DNA from: Hymenobacter artigasi
GTDB lineage: Bacteria > Bacteroidota > Bacteroidia > Cytophagales > Hymenobacteraceae
Length of the DNA stretch: 64,000 nucleotides
Direction of reading: 5' to 3'
NCBI RefSeq assembly: GCF_012275535.1
Contig: NZ_JAAVTK010000001.1
Coordinates: forward strand, 310,001 to 374,000
Shown: piece after piece, positions 1-8,854 of the stretch
Numbering within the stretch: the stretch's first letter is position 1
Layout of the letters: each line of letters starts with the position of its first letter
The notes under the pieces: generated by a model
Seen by the model: the letters and a program-made list of their open reading frames with translations, nothing else
The model's database searches: none
What the model was told of the DNA's origin: nothing
Program-made: the position numbers and the translations under genes

Positions 1-218
1 TGCTGCTGCAGCCCCGGCCGGCGGTGGTCGACTCGCTGGGCGGGCGGCCGGCGGCGGTGCTGAGCTACGTGCGCGCCGAGTTCCGCCGCCGCTTCGGGCT
101 GGAGTGGCTGGCCCCGCTGGGCTTCAACAATACCTATGCTTTGCTGATGCGCGGGCAGCAGGCGCAGGAACTGGGCATCATGAGCGTGTCGGATTTGAGC
201 GGGTATCTGCAGAAGTAG
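1..218 (+). CDS. Glycine betaine/osmoprotectant ABC transporter, substrate-binding part (3' end only)
   Basis: The gene runs in from the left edge; the reading frame starts at base 3 and about 71 C-terminal residues are visible. The segment with GLEWLAPLGFNNTYAL followed by a run ending LGIMSVSDLSGYL matches the C-terminal part of the OpuC/OsmF type substrate-binding domain, in which an Asn-Asn-Thr-Tyr stretch lines the quaternary-amine site. In this family the domain is either a separate protein or is fused to the permease; the window cannot tell which. Family membership rests on motif memory only. The role would be uptake of compatible solutes. Confidence 0.65.
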   Translation, partial: LLQPRPAVVDSLGGRPAAVLSYVRAEFRRRFGLEWLAPLGFNNTYALLMRGQQAQELGIMSVSDLSGYLQK

Positions 219-319
219 CGCGGGGTAATTGGAACGTCTGTCATCCTGAGCTGGCGAACCGAAGGTCGGCGTAGCTGTATAGTCCCAGGGGATGACAGAC
301 GGGCTGGTACTTTCGCCCC

Positions 320-832
320 ATGAAACTCGCCACCGCTACCCCCGCCGATGCCCCCCGCCTCGCCCGCCACGTCAACGCGGCCTACCGGGGCGAAACCGCC
401 CGCCAGGGCTGGACCACCGAAGCCGACTTGCTCGACGGGCAGCGCATCGACGAAGCCGGCGTGGCCGAGATGCTGGCCCTGCCCGGGGCCGCCATGCTGC
501 TGGCCCGCAACGAGGCCGGCGAACTGCTGGGCAGCTTCCACGCCCAGGTGAAAGGCCCCGTGGTGTACCTCGGCATGCTAGCCGTAACCCCCGCGCTGCA
601 AACCCAGGGTGTGGGCCGCTTTCTGCTTGAAGCCGCCGAGGACTACGGCCGCCAACACGGCTGCACTACCAGCAAAATGACCGTAATTTCGGTTCGCGCC
701 GAGCTCATTGCCTACTACGAGCGGCGCGGCTACCACCTCACCGGCGCTACCGAGCCCTTCCCCACGGACCCGCGCTACGGCATTCCGAAGCAGCCGCTGG
801 TGCTGCTGGTGCTGGAAAAGTCACTGGCATAG
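320..832 (+). CDS. GNAT family N-acetyltransferase
   Basis: A 170-residue protein with the GNAT fold. It has an N-terminal strand-helix region (MKLATATPADAPRLARHVNA), a central acetyl-CoA loop with QTQGVG near residues 94-99, and a C-terminal YYERRGYHLTG segment typical of the last strand. The substrate cannot be read from sequence. The ATG at 320 lies only four bases after a TACTTTCG box (309-316) that resembles a Bacteroidetes -7 element, so the mRNA could be almost leaderless, but no -33 TTG is visible. It converges on the deformylase gene with only eight bases between them. Confidence 0.85.
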   Translation: MKLATATPADAPRLARHVNAAYRGETARQGWTTEADLLDGQRIDEAGVAEMLALPGAAMLLARNEAGELLGSFHAQVKGPVVYLGMLAVTPALQTQGVGRFLLEAAEDYGRQHGCTTSKMTVISVRAELIAYYERRGYHLTGATEPFPTDPRYGIPKQPLVLLVLEKSLA

Positions 833-840
833 CTCCCCAC

Positions 841-1329
841 TCAGGGCCGCCAGCGGAACGCCTGCGCATCCAGCGCCCGCATGGTGCAGAGCACGCCGTC
901 GAGGTGGTCACATTCGTGCTGGAGCAGCTCCGAGACCGCGCCCTGCACGGCCCAGCTTTGCGGCTGCCAGTGCGCGTCGCGGTACGTCACGGTGAGGGCC
1001 GCGTGCCGCTGCACCCGCACCAGCAGGTTGGGGAAGCACATGCAGTCGTCCCACATTTCGAATAGCTCGGGGCTCAAATCGCTGAGCTCCGGATTGAGCA
1101 GCACGATGGGCTGGCCGTCGAGGTGCAGATACACCAGCCGCTTCATGATACCGAGCTGCGGGGCGGCGATGCCCCGGCCGAAGTGGTATTTGGCCCGCAC
1201 TTCCTGCATCACGTTGTGTAGGTCGGCCACCCAGCCGGCTACCTGGGGCAGGTCGGCTTCGGCTACGGGTTCACACACTTCGTAGAGGCGCGGGTCGCCC
1301 AGCAGCACCATGTCGGCGAGGGTTTTCAT
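841..1329 (-). CDS. def: Peptide deformylase, divergent
   Basis: A 162-residue metallohydrolase expected to remove the formyl group from nascent N-terminal methionine. Motif 1 is present as GRGIAAPQLG and motif 3 as LQHECDHLDGVL, giving the two metal-binding His and the catalytic Glu. Motif 2, normally EGCLS, reads DDCMC: the metal-binding Cys is kept but the surrounding Glu-Gly and Ser are changed. The start chosen is the ATG at 1329 (MKTLADMVLLGDPRLYE). The longer open frame upstream is translated from the inverted repeat at 1382-1479 and is not plausible protein. It is probably an accessory deformylase with a standard def elsewhere, which is inference. Confidence 0.82.
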   Translation of the reverse strand: MKTLADMVLLGDPRLYEVCEPVAEADLPQVAGWVADLHNVMQEVRAKYHFGRGIAAPQLGIMKRLVYLHLDGQPIVLLNPELSDLSPELFEMWDDCMCFPNLLVRVQRHAALTVTYRDAHWQPQSWAVQGAVSELLQHECDHLDGVLCTMRALDAQAFRWRP

Positions 1330-1381
1330 GGGGGTTGAGATGGGATTTGAAACCGAACTTAAAGAACACCGAAAACAGCAC

Positions 1382-1479
1382 GTCATGCCGAGCGCAACCG
1401 AGGCATCTCGCGTGTGGCAGTAACTCAATCGGTTGGATTACTACCACCCGCAAGATGCCTCGGCTGCGCTCGGCATGAC
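1382..1479. repeat. Dispersed inverted repeat, family A
   Basis: Two arms of about 27 bases, GTCATGCCGAGCGCAACCGA and onwards, and its near-perfect complement ending CGCTCGGCATGAC, flank a short spacer. One mismatch was seen by eye. It lies between the deformylase start and the S9 peptidase stop. The same arm sequence, with small variations, recurs at 3633, 13743, 35357, 38126, 48408 and 52190. Confidence 0.9.
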
Positions 1480-1519
1480 AACGGGCAGTGTCGTTCAACA
1501 AATCAATGGGCTCACCCCA

Positions 1520-3586
1520 TCAGTTCGAACCCGATTTCCCGGCCTCCGCCATCTTGCCGGGCTGCAGGTAAGTGTCCATCCATTCCAGCCAGAAGCGGTT
1601 GCGCTCGCGCTGGCGCACGGGGTCGCTGGCGTTGTGGGCGGGCACGGGCCAGGCAATGAACTTCGTGACCACGCCGTTGTCTTTCAGGGCATGAAACAGC
1701 TTGTACGACTGCGTAACGGGCACGCGCGGGTCGGCGGTGTTGGCCAGGATGAGGGTGGGCGTGCGGATGCGGCCAGCCAGTGTGATGGGCGACTGTTCGC
1801 GGTAGTTCTGGTAGTTGGCTTCGCTCAGCCAGGGCGAGGGGCCGATGGCGGCAGCGCGCTGCACGTTGGAGTCGCCCAGGTTGTACTGGTCGAGCCAGTC
1901 GGTGACGGCCGCGCCGGCCACGGCAGCTTTCCACTGCGTGGGGTAGTGGCCCAACAGCCACACCGTCATATAGCCGCCGTAGCTCCAGCCGCTTACGCCA
2001 ATGCGGTTGGTATCAATCATGCCGCCGCGCTTGAGCTGGGCCAGCCCGGCCATCACGTCGCGGCCGGGGCCAGCACCCGCGTCCTGGGAAATCGCGGCTT
2101 TGTAGGCGTTGCCGAGGTTGTCGCTGCCCCGGTAGTTGGGCTCGAACACGAAGTAGCCGCGCCCTGCAAACAGCTGGGCCTGGGCTGAAAACGTGGCCGT
2201 GGATGCTGCCGTGGGCCCGCCGTGGATGACGAGTACCAGCGGGTAGGTTTTGCCGGGCGTGTAGTTGGCGGGGTAGGTCAGTTCCCCGTCATTCATCACG
2301 CCATCCGACTGCCAAGTGAGGGTCTGGGCTTTGCCAAGCTGCAGGCCGCGCACTTCCTTATGAAAATCAGTAAGCGCCCTGGGCTTCGCTGTGGGCGAGG
2401 CCATGTAGTAGAGCTCGGCCGGGTGGCCGGGGTCGGTGCCGATAAAGGCCAGCGCCCCGGTGCGGCTCACGGCCACGTCGACCCAAAACGACCAGTTCGG
2501 GCTGATGGAGCCCAGGTTGAGCTTGCGGGCCGCGCCGCCCTTCAACGGCTGCAGCCACAAAGCGGTATGGTTGCCATCGAGCCCGCCCAGCAGCAGGTTC
2601 TTGCCATCGGGCATCCAGATGGTGCGAAACACGTCGCGGTCGAGGGCCGGGGTCAGGTTACGACCTTCGCCGCCAGCCGTGGGAGTCACCCAAATCTCGT
2701 TGATGTTGTTGGTGTTGCCCTGGCGCGGGTACCAGTAGGAAAGCTGGCTGCCATCGGGCGAGAAGGTGGGGTAGCCCTCCAGCATCGGGCGGCCGGTGAG
2801 GGGGCGCACCGTGCCATCGGCCACGTTCAGCACCTGCACGGTGCGCCGGTTGCCGTCGCCGGAATACGCGCCAGGCACCTGCACGAAGGTCAGCAACTTG
2901 CCATCGGCGCTCCACGAGAGCGGCGACGAGGGCGCGCCGGGCGGAATGGTCACCGGCAGGCTCCAGGTGCCGGAGGTGAGGCGCGTGGCCGCGCCGCCGC
3001 CGGCTGGCACCAGCCAGATGTGCGAAACCGTGGGAGCCGCGCCCAGAAACAGGTCGTTGTTGCCTACTTCGAAAGCGTCGTAGCCCTTATCGGGCGGACC
3101 AGCCACGTTGCTGGGCTTGTCGGCGGTCACGTAGGCCAGCGCGCCGCCGTCGGGCCGCCAGGCGTAGTGCTGCACGCCCTTGCGGGCATTGGTGATGCGA
3201 CGCGGCTCGCCCCCGCGCAAGTCCTGCACAAAGAGCTGCGGCACCGAATCTTTCCCCATCCCGGTCTTCACCAGAAAGGCCAGCTCCTGCCCGTTGGGCG
3301 ACCAGCGCGGCTGCGTGAGGCCGGAACGGCCGGTTTGCAGGGTGCGCTGCTCGCCGGTGGCGGTGTTCACCAGCAGCAGGCTGGTCAGGAACCGGTCTTC
3401 GGCGTAGTCGGGCGTGGTCACGACCAGGGCAATGCTCTTGCCATCGGGCGAGAACTGCGGGTCGGCGAGGCCGGTCATTTTGGCCAGGTCGCCCAACTCA
3501 AATGGCCGCTGCTGGGCCTGCAGGGCGGCCGTGGGCAGCAGCAGCAGCCACAGCAGGGCCAGGTGCCAGGAGGAGAGGTTTTTCAT
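1520..3586 (-). CDS. Secreted S9 family prolyl oligopeptidase (dipeptidyl/acylaminoacyl peptidase)
   Basis: A 688-residue serine peptidase. Residues 1-25 form a Sec signal peptide ending ALQAQQ. Residues 30-400 hold WD40-like beta-propeller blades with repeated FSPDGK/WSPNGQ turns. Residues 430-680 are the alpha/beta hydrolase domain with nucleophile Ser535 in GWSYGG, Asp619 in NTADPRVP and His651 in PVPAHNASD. Such enzymes clip short peptides in the periplasm. The start is the ATG at 3586, because the upstream ATG at 3619 would put extra residues before the signal peptide. It is the first of three exported peptidases on this strand with the M20 and M1 genes, but a large repeat separates it from the M20 gene. 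Confidence 0.92.
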   Translation of the reverse strand: MKNLSSWHLALLWLLLLPTAALQAQQRPFELGDLAKMTGLADPQFSPDGKSIALVVTTPDYAEDRFLTSLLLVNTATGEQRTLQTGRSGLTQPRWSPNGQELAFLVKTGMGKDSVPQLFVQDLRGGEPRRITNARKGVQHYAWRPDGGALAYVTADKPSNVAGPPDKGYDAFEVGNNDLFLGAAPTVSHIWLVPAGGGAATRLTSGTWSLPVTIPPGAPSSPLSWSADGKLLTFVQVPGAYSGDGNRRTVQVLNVADGTVRPLTGRPMLEGYPTFSPDGSQLSYWYPRQGNTNNINEIWVTPTAGGEGRNLTPALDRDVFRTIWMPDGKNLLLGGLDGNHTALWLQPLKGGAARKLNLGSISPNWSFWVDVAVSRTGALAFIGTDPGHPAELYYMASPTAKPRALTDFHKEVRGLQLGKAQTLTWQSDGVMNDGELTYPANYTPGKTYPLVLVIHGGPTAASTATFSAQAQLFAGRGYFVFEPNYRGSDNLGNAYKAAISQDAGAGPGRDVMAGLAQLKRGGMIDTNRIGVSGWSYGGYMTVWLLGHYPTQWKAAVAGAAVTDWLDQYNLGDSNVQRAAAIGPSPWLSEANYQNYREQSPITLAGRIRTPTLILANTADPRVPVTQSYKLFHALKDNGVVTKFIAWPVPAHNASDPVRQRERNRFWLEWMDTYLQPGKMAEAGKSGSN

Positions 3587-3632
3587 GGGATGAAATTTGA
3601 TTGGAACGTACTGAAACAAATTACAAAAAGAA

Positions 3633-3834
3633 CGTCATGCTGAGCTTGTCGAAGCATCTCTACCGCTTCGCCTGACGTTCACCTCACCCCCTGACCCCCT
3701 CTCCTGTGGAGAGGGGGCACCGGAAATGCTCAATTTTAGAATCGTCTGGCTCCCCTCTCCGCAGGAGAGGGGCCGGGGGTGAGGTTGATGGGTGAACGAA
3801 GCGGTAGAGATGCTTCACTGCGTTCAGCAGAACG
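3633..3834. repeat. Family A inverted repeat, outer element of a nested pair
   Basis: The outer arms CGTCATGCTGAGCTTGTCGA and onwards (from 3633) and the complementary CGAAGCGGTAGAGATGCTTC and onwards (ending 3834) belong to family A. Their spacer has been replaced by a complete element of a different family (3681-3785). The structure fills the gap between the S9 and M20 peptidase genes. Confidence 0.88.
3681..3785. repeat. Family B inverted repeat nested inside a family A element
   Basis: The arms begin ACCTCACCCCCTGACCCCCT and end with the complement GGGGCCGGGGGTGAGGT; inside them lie paired CTCTCC/GGAGAG tracts. A second copy of this family is found at 11951-12108. Its location in the spacer of a family A element suggests that one element inserted into the other. 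Confidence 0.85.
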
Positions 3835-3852
3835 TCCTTTTTGATTCAGTTA

Positions 3853-5292
3853 TCAGTCGCGGTAGTTCAGCGCTGGCTTGCGGTCGCCCAGCAACGGCTT
3901 GTACACGTAGCTGCCCACCTTCTGCTTCAGCTCGGCTTTCGCCTTGGCCACCAATTCGGCATCGCTGAACAGGTCGATGGCCGTGAGGGCCATGGTTTTG
4001 GCGGCTACCATCATGCCTTTGCTGCCGATTTCCTTGCCGCTGCACGCCACGGCCTGCCAGCTGTGGGCGGGCGTGCCGGGAATCCAGGTGGCGGCCAGCA
4101 GGCCTACGGTGGGCACCACGTAGCTCACGTCGCCCACGTCGGAGCTGCCGCCGAGGTCGCGCAGCAGGTAGGGCGATACTTCGGCGGCCTGGGCCACGGG
4201 CGGCGCGGGTGCCCCCAACGACGCCTGAATTTTCTGGCCGAAAGCGGCTTCCTCGGCGGTGTAGCTCACGCCGCCCACCTGCTCCAGATTGCGCTGCAGG
4301 GTGTGGGCCAGGGTTTCGTTGATAAGCAAATCGTGCGTGCCGCCAATGATTTCGTAGTCCATGGTGGTGCCGGTGCCCAGGGCGGCGCCCTCGGCGGCTT
4401 TCACCACGCGGGCAAACACGGCCTCTACCTCGGCGCGGTTGGGGTGGCGCACGTAGTAATACACCTCGGCGAAGTCGGGCACCACGTTGGGGGCCTTGCC
4501 GCCGTTGGTGATGACGTAGTGAATGCGGGTTTCCTGGGGCACATGCTCGCGCATCATGTTTACCATGTTGTCCATGGCTTCTACGCCGTCGAGGGCACTG
4601 CGGCCCCGCTCGGGCGCGGCGGCGGCGTGCGCGGCCACGCCGTGAAACCGGAATTTGGCTGATGAATTGGCGATGTACTTGCCCACCATGGTGGCGTTTT
4701 CGCTGCCGGGGTGCCAGTGCAGCACGGCATCCACGTCGTTGAACAGGCCGGCCCGCACCAGGTACACTTTGCCGCTGCCACCTTCCTCGGCCGGGCAGCC
4801 ATACACCTTCACGGTGCCGTGCAGCTTGCCTTCCTTCAGCAGCTTTTTGATTTCGATGCCGGCCGCCACGCTGGCCGTACCGAAAAGGTTGTGGCCGCAG
4901 CCGTGGCCCGCGTTCTGCCCGGCAATGGGCGACTTATCGGCCACGGCATTTTGGGCCAGCCCCGGCAGCGCATCGTATTCGGCCAGGATGCCGATAACCG
5001 GCTGGCCGCTGCCGTAGGTGGCCACAAACGCCGTGGGGATGTCGGCCACGCCGGCCTGCACCGTAAAGCCGTTTTTGCGCAAGGTTTCCTGCAGCAGCGC
5101 CGAGCTTTTGGTTTCCTTGTAGCCCATCTCGGCAAAGCCCCAGATGCGCTGCGCCACTTGCTGGTACTCGGCGTAGTGGGCCTGCAGGTCCTGCAGGGCC
5201 TCGGTTTTGAGGGCTTCGGTGGGCGGCAGGGCCGGGCGGAAGGCCACCAGCAGCCCGACGCTCAACAGGGTCAGGGTCGTGTATTTTTTCAT
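3853..5292 (-). CDS. Exported M20 family amidohydrolase (AbgB/aminoacylase-like)
   Basis: A 479-residue zinc amidohydrolase. The first 20 residues form a Sec signal peptide (MKKYTTLTLLSVGLLVAF). Metal-site landmarks are EYDALPG (105-111), HGCGHN (130-135), the Glu-Glu pair near 169 and HWHPGSEN (192-199), followed by a lid/dimerisation domain and a C-terminal segment with GTPAHSW. The pattern is closest to p-aminobenzoyl-glutamate hydrolase subunit B and similar amidohydrolases, but the substrate is not known. An in-frame ATG three codons upstream (5301) is also possible; 5292 gives the better signal peptide. It lies 119 bases downstream of the M1 gene stop side and may be cotranscribed with it. 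Confidence 0.9.
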   Translation of the reverse strand: MKKYTTLTLLSVGLLVAFRPALPPTEALKTEALQDLQAHYAEYQQVAQRIWGFAEMGYKETKSSALLQETLRKNGFTVQAGVADIPTAFVATYGSGQPVIGILAEYDALPGLAQNAVADKSPIAGQNAGHGCGHNLFGTASVAAGIEIKKLLKEGKLHGTVKVYGCPAEEGGSGKVYLVRAGLFNDVDAVLHWHPGSENATMVGKYIANSSAKFRFHGVAAHAAAAPERGRSALDGVEAMDNMVNMMREHVPQETRIHYVITNGGKAPNVVPDFAEVYYYVRHPNRAEVEAVFARVVKAAEGAALGTGTTMDYEIIGGTHDLLINETLAHTLQRNLEQVGGVSYTAEEAAFGQKIQASLGAPAPPVAQAAEVSPYLLRDLGGSSDVGDVSYVVPTVGLLAATWIPGTPAHSWQAVACSGKEIGSKGMMVAAKTMALTAIDLFSDAELVAKAKAELKQKVGSYVYKPLLGDRKPALNYRD

Positions 5293-5411
5293 CGAATGCA
5301 TGGGGCGAAGTACGCTAACTTTTAACTGGTTATCCAATTCTGAGCTTTCCGGCAGTAGCTGGCCCCAGCCAGCGCAATTAATTGGGTCGGAGGCATCCGC
5401 GCCGGCCGGCT

Positions 5412-8066
5412 TTACCGCGCCAGCTTCTCGGCCCGCAGCAGGTCGTCGCTCGCTTGCAGCAGCTTGGCGCGCAGCTGCGGGTTGTAGTCCGGATGCGCGG
5501 CCAGAAAGGCCCGCACCGTGGCGGCGGCCGTGGCCGATTGGTAGCTGCCCAGCGAAGCCTGCAGCCAGCCGTAGGGAAAGAAAATATCGCCGGTGAGCTG
5601 GATTTCCTGGAGCAAATCCAGGCTGGCGGGCAGGTATTTCTCCGAAGTGGCCTGGCGCAGCGGGTGGTGCAGGTAGCCGAGCGCGGCCGTGACCCAGGCC
5701 TCTTTGGCGCGGCCGGCTTTGTCTTTCAGCGAGGCAAAAAAAGCGTCGCGGGTAGCCCCGTCGGGCGAAAGGGCAGGCATCAGGAATTCGAGGCGTTGGC
5801 GGCGGTCGGGGTTTTTGATGCGGGCCAGCTGCTGGGGCAGAATAGGCGCGGGGGCCGGATAGTCGCGCACGGCCAGCGCCAAGGCCAGGGCGGTGTAGTC
5901 GTCCTCGGTCAGTTTCACGCGGGCGGGTGCTTTTTCGGTTTGCCAGATGTGGTAGAGGCGGGCCTGCGCCGGCTGGCTGAGCGCCACGGACTGGTAGGTT
6001 TTGAAAAGCAGCTTCTGGGAATTGACCGAGGGGTTTTTCTGCAATGCCGCCCACAGGTCCTTCTCCAACCCCGGCCCCACGGCCTGCCGCTGGGCGGGCG
6101 TGAGAAACTGCCAGAAAATGGCGCTGGCCTGCCCCGTGAGCAGCTTCAGATTCAACTCCTCGGGCTCCAGGGTGAGGGCTTGCCGGTACACGCTGAGCAG
6201 CGCCAGCGGCCGGATAACCTGGCCGTTGAGCATGTTCTCGTAGAGGTTGACGTAGGCGGCGGCGCGGGCCACCGGGTTTTTCAGCTTCGGAAGCTGCGCG
6301 GGCAGCGCCGGGGCGGCCGGAAACACGCCGTAGCCCAGGCCCGACGAGTTGTAGAGCACGAGGCGCGGGGCGGACTCGCCCACGGCCTGGGCTATGGGCA
6401 CGGTACGCGCGTTCATATTTACGGTCAGTTCTTTGGTGTGGCCGTCGGGGTACATCAGCAGCACTTCAAAGAGCTGGGGCCAGAGGCGGTCGGAGCCATC
6501 TTCGGCACGCTGGGTGAGGGCGAGCTGCGTGATTTTGCCGGCGCGGGTTTGCAGGTCGGCGGTGAACACGGGGCGGCCGGGCTGGTTCACCCACACCTGG
6601 TTCCAGGCCTGCAGGTCGGCGGGGGTGCGGGCGTCAAGGATTTTGATGAGGTCGGGCCAGGTGGCGTTGCCGTGGGCGTAGGTTTTAAGGTACTCGCGCA
6701 GGCCGTCGCGGAAGGGTTCGGGCCCCATCAGGCGCTCCAGCTGGCGCATCATGATGGGGGCTTTGTGGTAGATGATGTTGCCGTAGAGCGAACCCGCGTC
6801 CTGCAAATTGGCCAGCGGCTGGCGGATGGGGTTGGCCCCGGCCGTGCGGTCGATGCCGTAGGCGGCGGGGTAGTGGTCGATGACGAACTTAAGGTCGTAG
6901 TTCGAGTTTTTGACGGCCACCTGCGTGATTTTATCGGCCATGAAATTGGCAAACACCTCCTTCATCCACACGTCGTTGAACCACTGCATGGTTACCAAAT
7001 CGCCGAACCACATGTGCGCCGTTTCGTGCGAAGTCAGGTTCGAGCGGGCCAGCACCTGGTCCTGGGTCGCGCCCTCGTCCAGAAACAGCGTCGAGGCCTT
7101 GTAATCAATGGCCCCGACGTGCTCCATGCCCCCGTATTGAAAATCGGGAATAGCCACGAAATCAAATTTTTGAAACGGATACGGCAGGCCGGTATACTGC
7201 TCCATAAAGGTCAGCGCATCGGCGTGCAGCTGGAAAATGGGGCCGAGGCTTAGCCGCAGCTTGGCGGGGTCGGTTTCGCGGTGCAGGAAGCTCATGGCCC
7301 GGCCATTCAGCGTGCGGTTTATGCGCGTGAACTTGCCTGCCGCGAAGGAAAACAGATAAGTACTGATGCTGTCGGAAGTGGCGAAATTAAAAGTTTTAAA
7401 CCCTGGCACTCTGCCATCGAGAGTGGCCTCAGTCGAGTCATTCAGCGGTGCATTGGCTACCGCCTGCCACAGCCTCGGCACCGTGAGAGCCAGCGTGAAC
7501 GTGGCCTTCAAGTCGGGCTGGTCGAACACGGGCACGACGGTTCGGGCGCGGTCAGGCACGAGCAGCGTGTAGAGGTACTCATCGTTGCGATTGAGTGACA
7601 GCTCGCCCGCCCGCAGATGGATTTCGGCCACGTTGTGGCCCAGGCGCAGGGCGGCGGCGGGCAGTACGAGGTGCTCGTTGCGGTGGTCGAGGGCCACGGG
7701 CTGGCCGTTGACGGCGAGGCTGTGCAGGTGGCCGGTGGGCGCTTTAAAGTCAAGCTGCACCGGGTGGCGATTGTCCTTCAGATTGAAGGATACCTGCTCA
7801 ATGGCTTCGATGGGCTCCGTTTTCAGCGCCGGAACATTCAGGCTGAGGTTGTAGGCTACGCCGCTGATGGTGGACTTGCGTGCCACGGCCAGCGTTTCGG
7901 AAACGCCAGTGGTCACGGGCGGGTCGGGCTCGGTGGGCTCAGCGGGCAGCACAGGTTTCGTGGTGGTCACGGACGTGCTGAATATCGGCGCACGGTGGCA
8001 GCCGGTGGCAAGCAGTGCGAGCAGAACCGCCCCGGCCCTGCCATATTTACAAAAGCGAAATGTCAT
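5412..8066 (-). CDS. M1 family aminopeptidase, lipoprotein
   Basis: An 884-residue zinc aminopeptidase. The N-terminus has a lipobox (LLATGC, lipidated Cys23), so it should be membrane-anchored outside the cytoplasm. A GAMEN-like exopeptidase loop reads GGMEH at 312-316. The zinc motif is HETAH at 347-351, with the third ligand Glu370 exactly 18 residues later. The family usually has WLNEGFA around that Glu; here it is WMKEVFA. The C-terminal 350 residues form an ERAP1-like helical domain. The gene starts only 44 bases from the oppositely directed pxpB gene, so the two must share a very compact divergent promoter region. It forms a peptide-degrading cluster with the S9 and M20 genes. Confidence 0.92.
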   Translation of the reverse strand: MTFRFCKYGRAGAVLLALLATGCHRAPIFSTSVTTTKPVLPAEPTEPDPPVTTGVSETLAVARKSTISGVAYNLSLNVPALKTEPIEAIEQVSFNLKDNRHPVQLDFKAPTGHLHSLAVNGQPVALDHRNEHLVLPAAALRLGHNVAEIHLRAGELSLNRNDEYLYTLLVPDRARTVVPVFDQPDLKATFTLALTVPRLWQAVANAPLNDSTEATLDGRVPGFKTFNFATSDSISTYLFSFAAGKFTRINRTLNGRAMSFLHRETDPAKLRLSLGPIFQLHADALTFMEQYTGLPYPFQKFDFVAIPDFQYGGMEHVGAIDYKASTLFLDEGATQDQVLARSNLTSHETAHMWFGDLVTMQWFNDVWMKEVFANFMADKITQVAVKNSNYDLKFVIDHYPAAYGIDRTAGANPIRQPLANLQDAGSLYGNIIYHKAPIMMRQLERLMGPEPFRDGLREYLKTYAHGNATWPDLIKILDARTPADLQAWNQVWVNQPGRPVFTADLQTRAGKITQLALTQRAEDGSDRLWPQLFEVLLMYPDGHTKELTVNMNARTVPIAQAVGESAPRLVLYNSSGLGYGVFPAAPALPAQLPKLKNPVARAAAYVNLYENMLNGQVIRPLALLSVYRQALTLEPEELNLKLLTGQASAIFWQFLTPAQRQAVGPGLEKDLWAALQKNPSVNSQKLLFKTYQSVALSQPAQARLYHIWQTEKAPARVKLTEDDYTALALALAVRDYPAPAPILPQQLARIKNPDRRQRLEFLMPALSPDGATRDAFFASLKDKAGRAKEAWVTAALGYLHHPLRQATSEKYLPASLDLLQEIQLTGDIFFPYGWLQASLGSYQSATAAATVRAFLAAHPDYNPQLRAKLLQASDDLLRAEKLAR

Positions 8067-8110
8067 TGGAATGGGCCAGTGCTGAGAGCTTCAAAAGTAA
8101 CCGCTGCTTC

Positions 8111-8854
8111 GTGAGTACCGTGCTGCCGCCGTCTGCCATATCATTGCCCGTGCGGCTGTACCCGCTGGGCGATGCGGCCGTGGTGCTGGAATTCGGCAAC
8201 GATATCAGTGCGGCCACGCACCGGGCCATCGCGGCTTTCAGCGCCCGGCTGCTGCGGCAGCCGTTTGCGGGCCTGCGCGAGGTGGTGCCCGCCTTCACTA
8301 CGCTCACCGTGTATTATGACCCGTGGCTGGCCAGCGGCAACGGCCAGCACCTGCCCTATGAGCGGGTGGCGGCCCAGCTGCGCGAACTACTGCAGGTTTC
8401 TGAAAAAGCTGAAGCCGCCGAAGAAACCGAAATAGTGGAAATCCCGGTGTGCTACGGCGGCGCGTTCGGGCCGGATTTGGCCTTCGTAGCCCAACACACC
8501 GGCCTGAGTCCGGCGGCCGTTATCGCCCTGCACACGGCCCCCGAATATCTGGTGCATATGATTGGCTTCGCGCCCGGCTTCCCTTACCTGGGTGGGCTCG
8601 ATGCGCGGCTGGCCACGCCCCGCCGGCCGCAGCCGCGCCCACTAGTACCAGCCGGCACGGTAGGCATCGCGGGGCCGCAAACGGGGATTTACTCGCTGCC
8701 CACGCCGGGCGGCTGGCAGCTTATTGGCCGCACGCCCCTGGCGCTGTTCGATGCCGGATGGAAGCAGCCCAGCCGGCTGCGGGCGGGGCAAAAACTGCGA
8801 TTTGTGGCTATTTCGGAGGCGGAGTTTACGGAAATTCAGCCGCCGCAGCCATGA
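8111..8854 (+). CDS. pxpB: 5-oxoprolinase subunit PxpB (KipI-like)
   Basis: About 247 residues of the allophanate hydrolase subunit 1/KipI family. Recognisable parts are RLYPLGDAAVVLEFG near the start, the IGFAPGFPYLGGLD loop in the middle, and the conserved PAGTVGIAGPQTGIYSLPTP segment before TPGGWQLIGRT. With PxpC and PxpA it forms the ATP-dependent 5-oxoprolinase that opens pyroglutamate to glutamate. A GTG at 8111 is preferred as start because the homologous region begins about 13 codons later and the upstream frame runs into the divergent M1 gene. Its stop codon overlaps the pxpC start as ATGA. Confidence 0.88.
   Translation: MSTVLPPSAISLPVRLYPLGDAAVVLEFGNDISAATHRAIAAFSARLLRQPFAGLREVVPAFTTLTVYYDPWLASGNGQHLPYERVAAQLRELLQVSEKAEAAEETEIVEIPVCYGGAFGPDLAFVAQHTGLSPAAVIALHTAPEYLVHMIGFAPGFPYLGGLDARLATPRRPQPRPLVPAGTVGIAGPQTGIYSLPTPGGWQLIGRTPLALFDAGWKQPSRLRAGQKLRFVAISEAEFTEIQPPQP

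Noticed and set aside
5382..7253. 623-codon plus-strand ORF opposite the M1 aminopeptidase
   Set aside because: It is Gly/His/Arg/Val-rich without domains, as expected for the antisense of a GC3-rich gene. The minus-strand frame has all M1 motifs.
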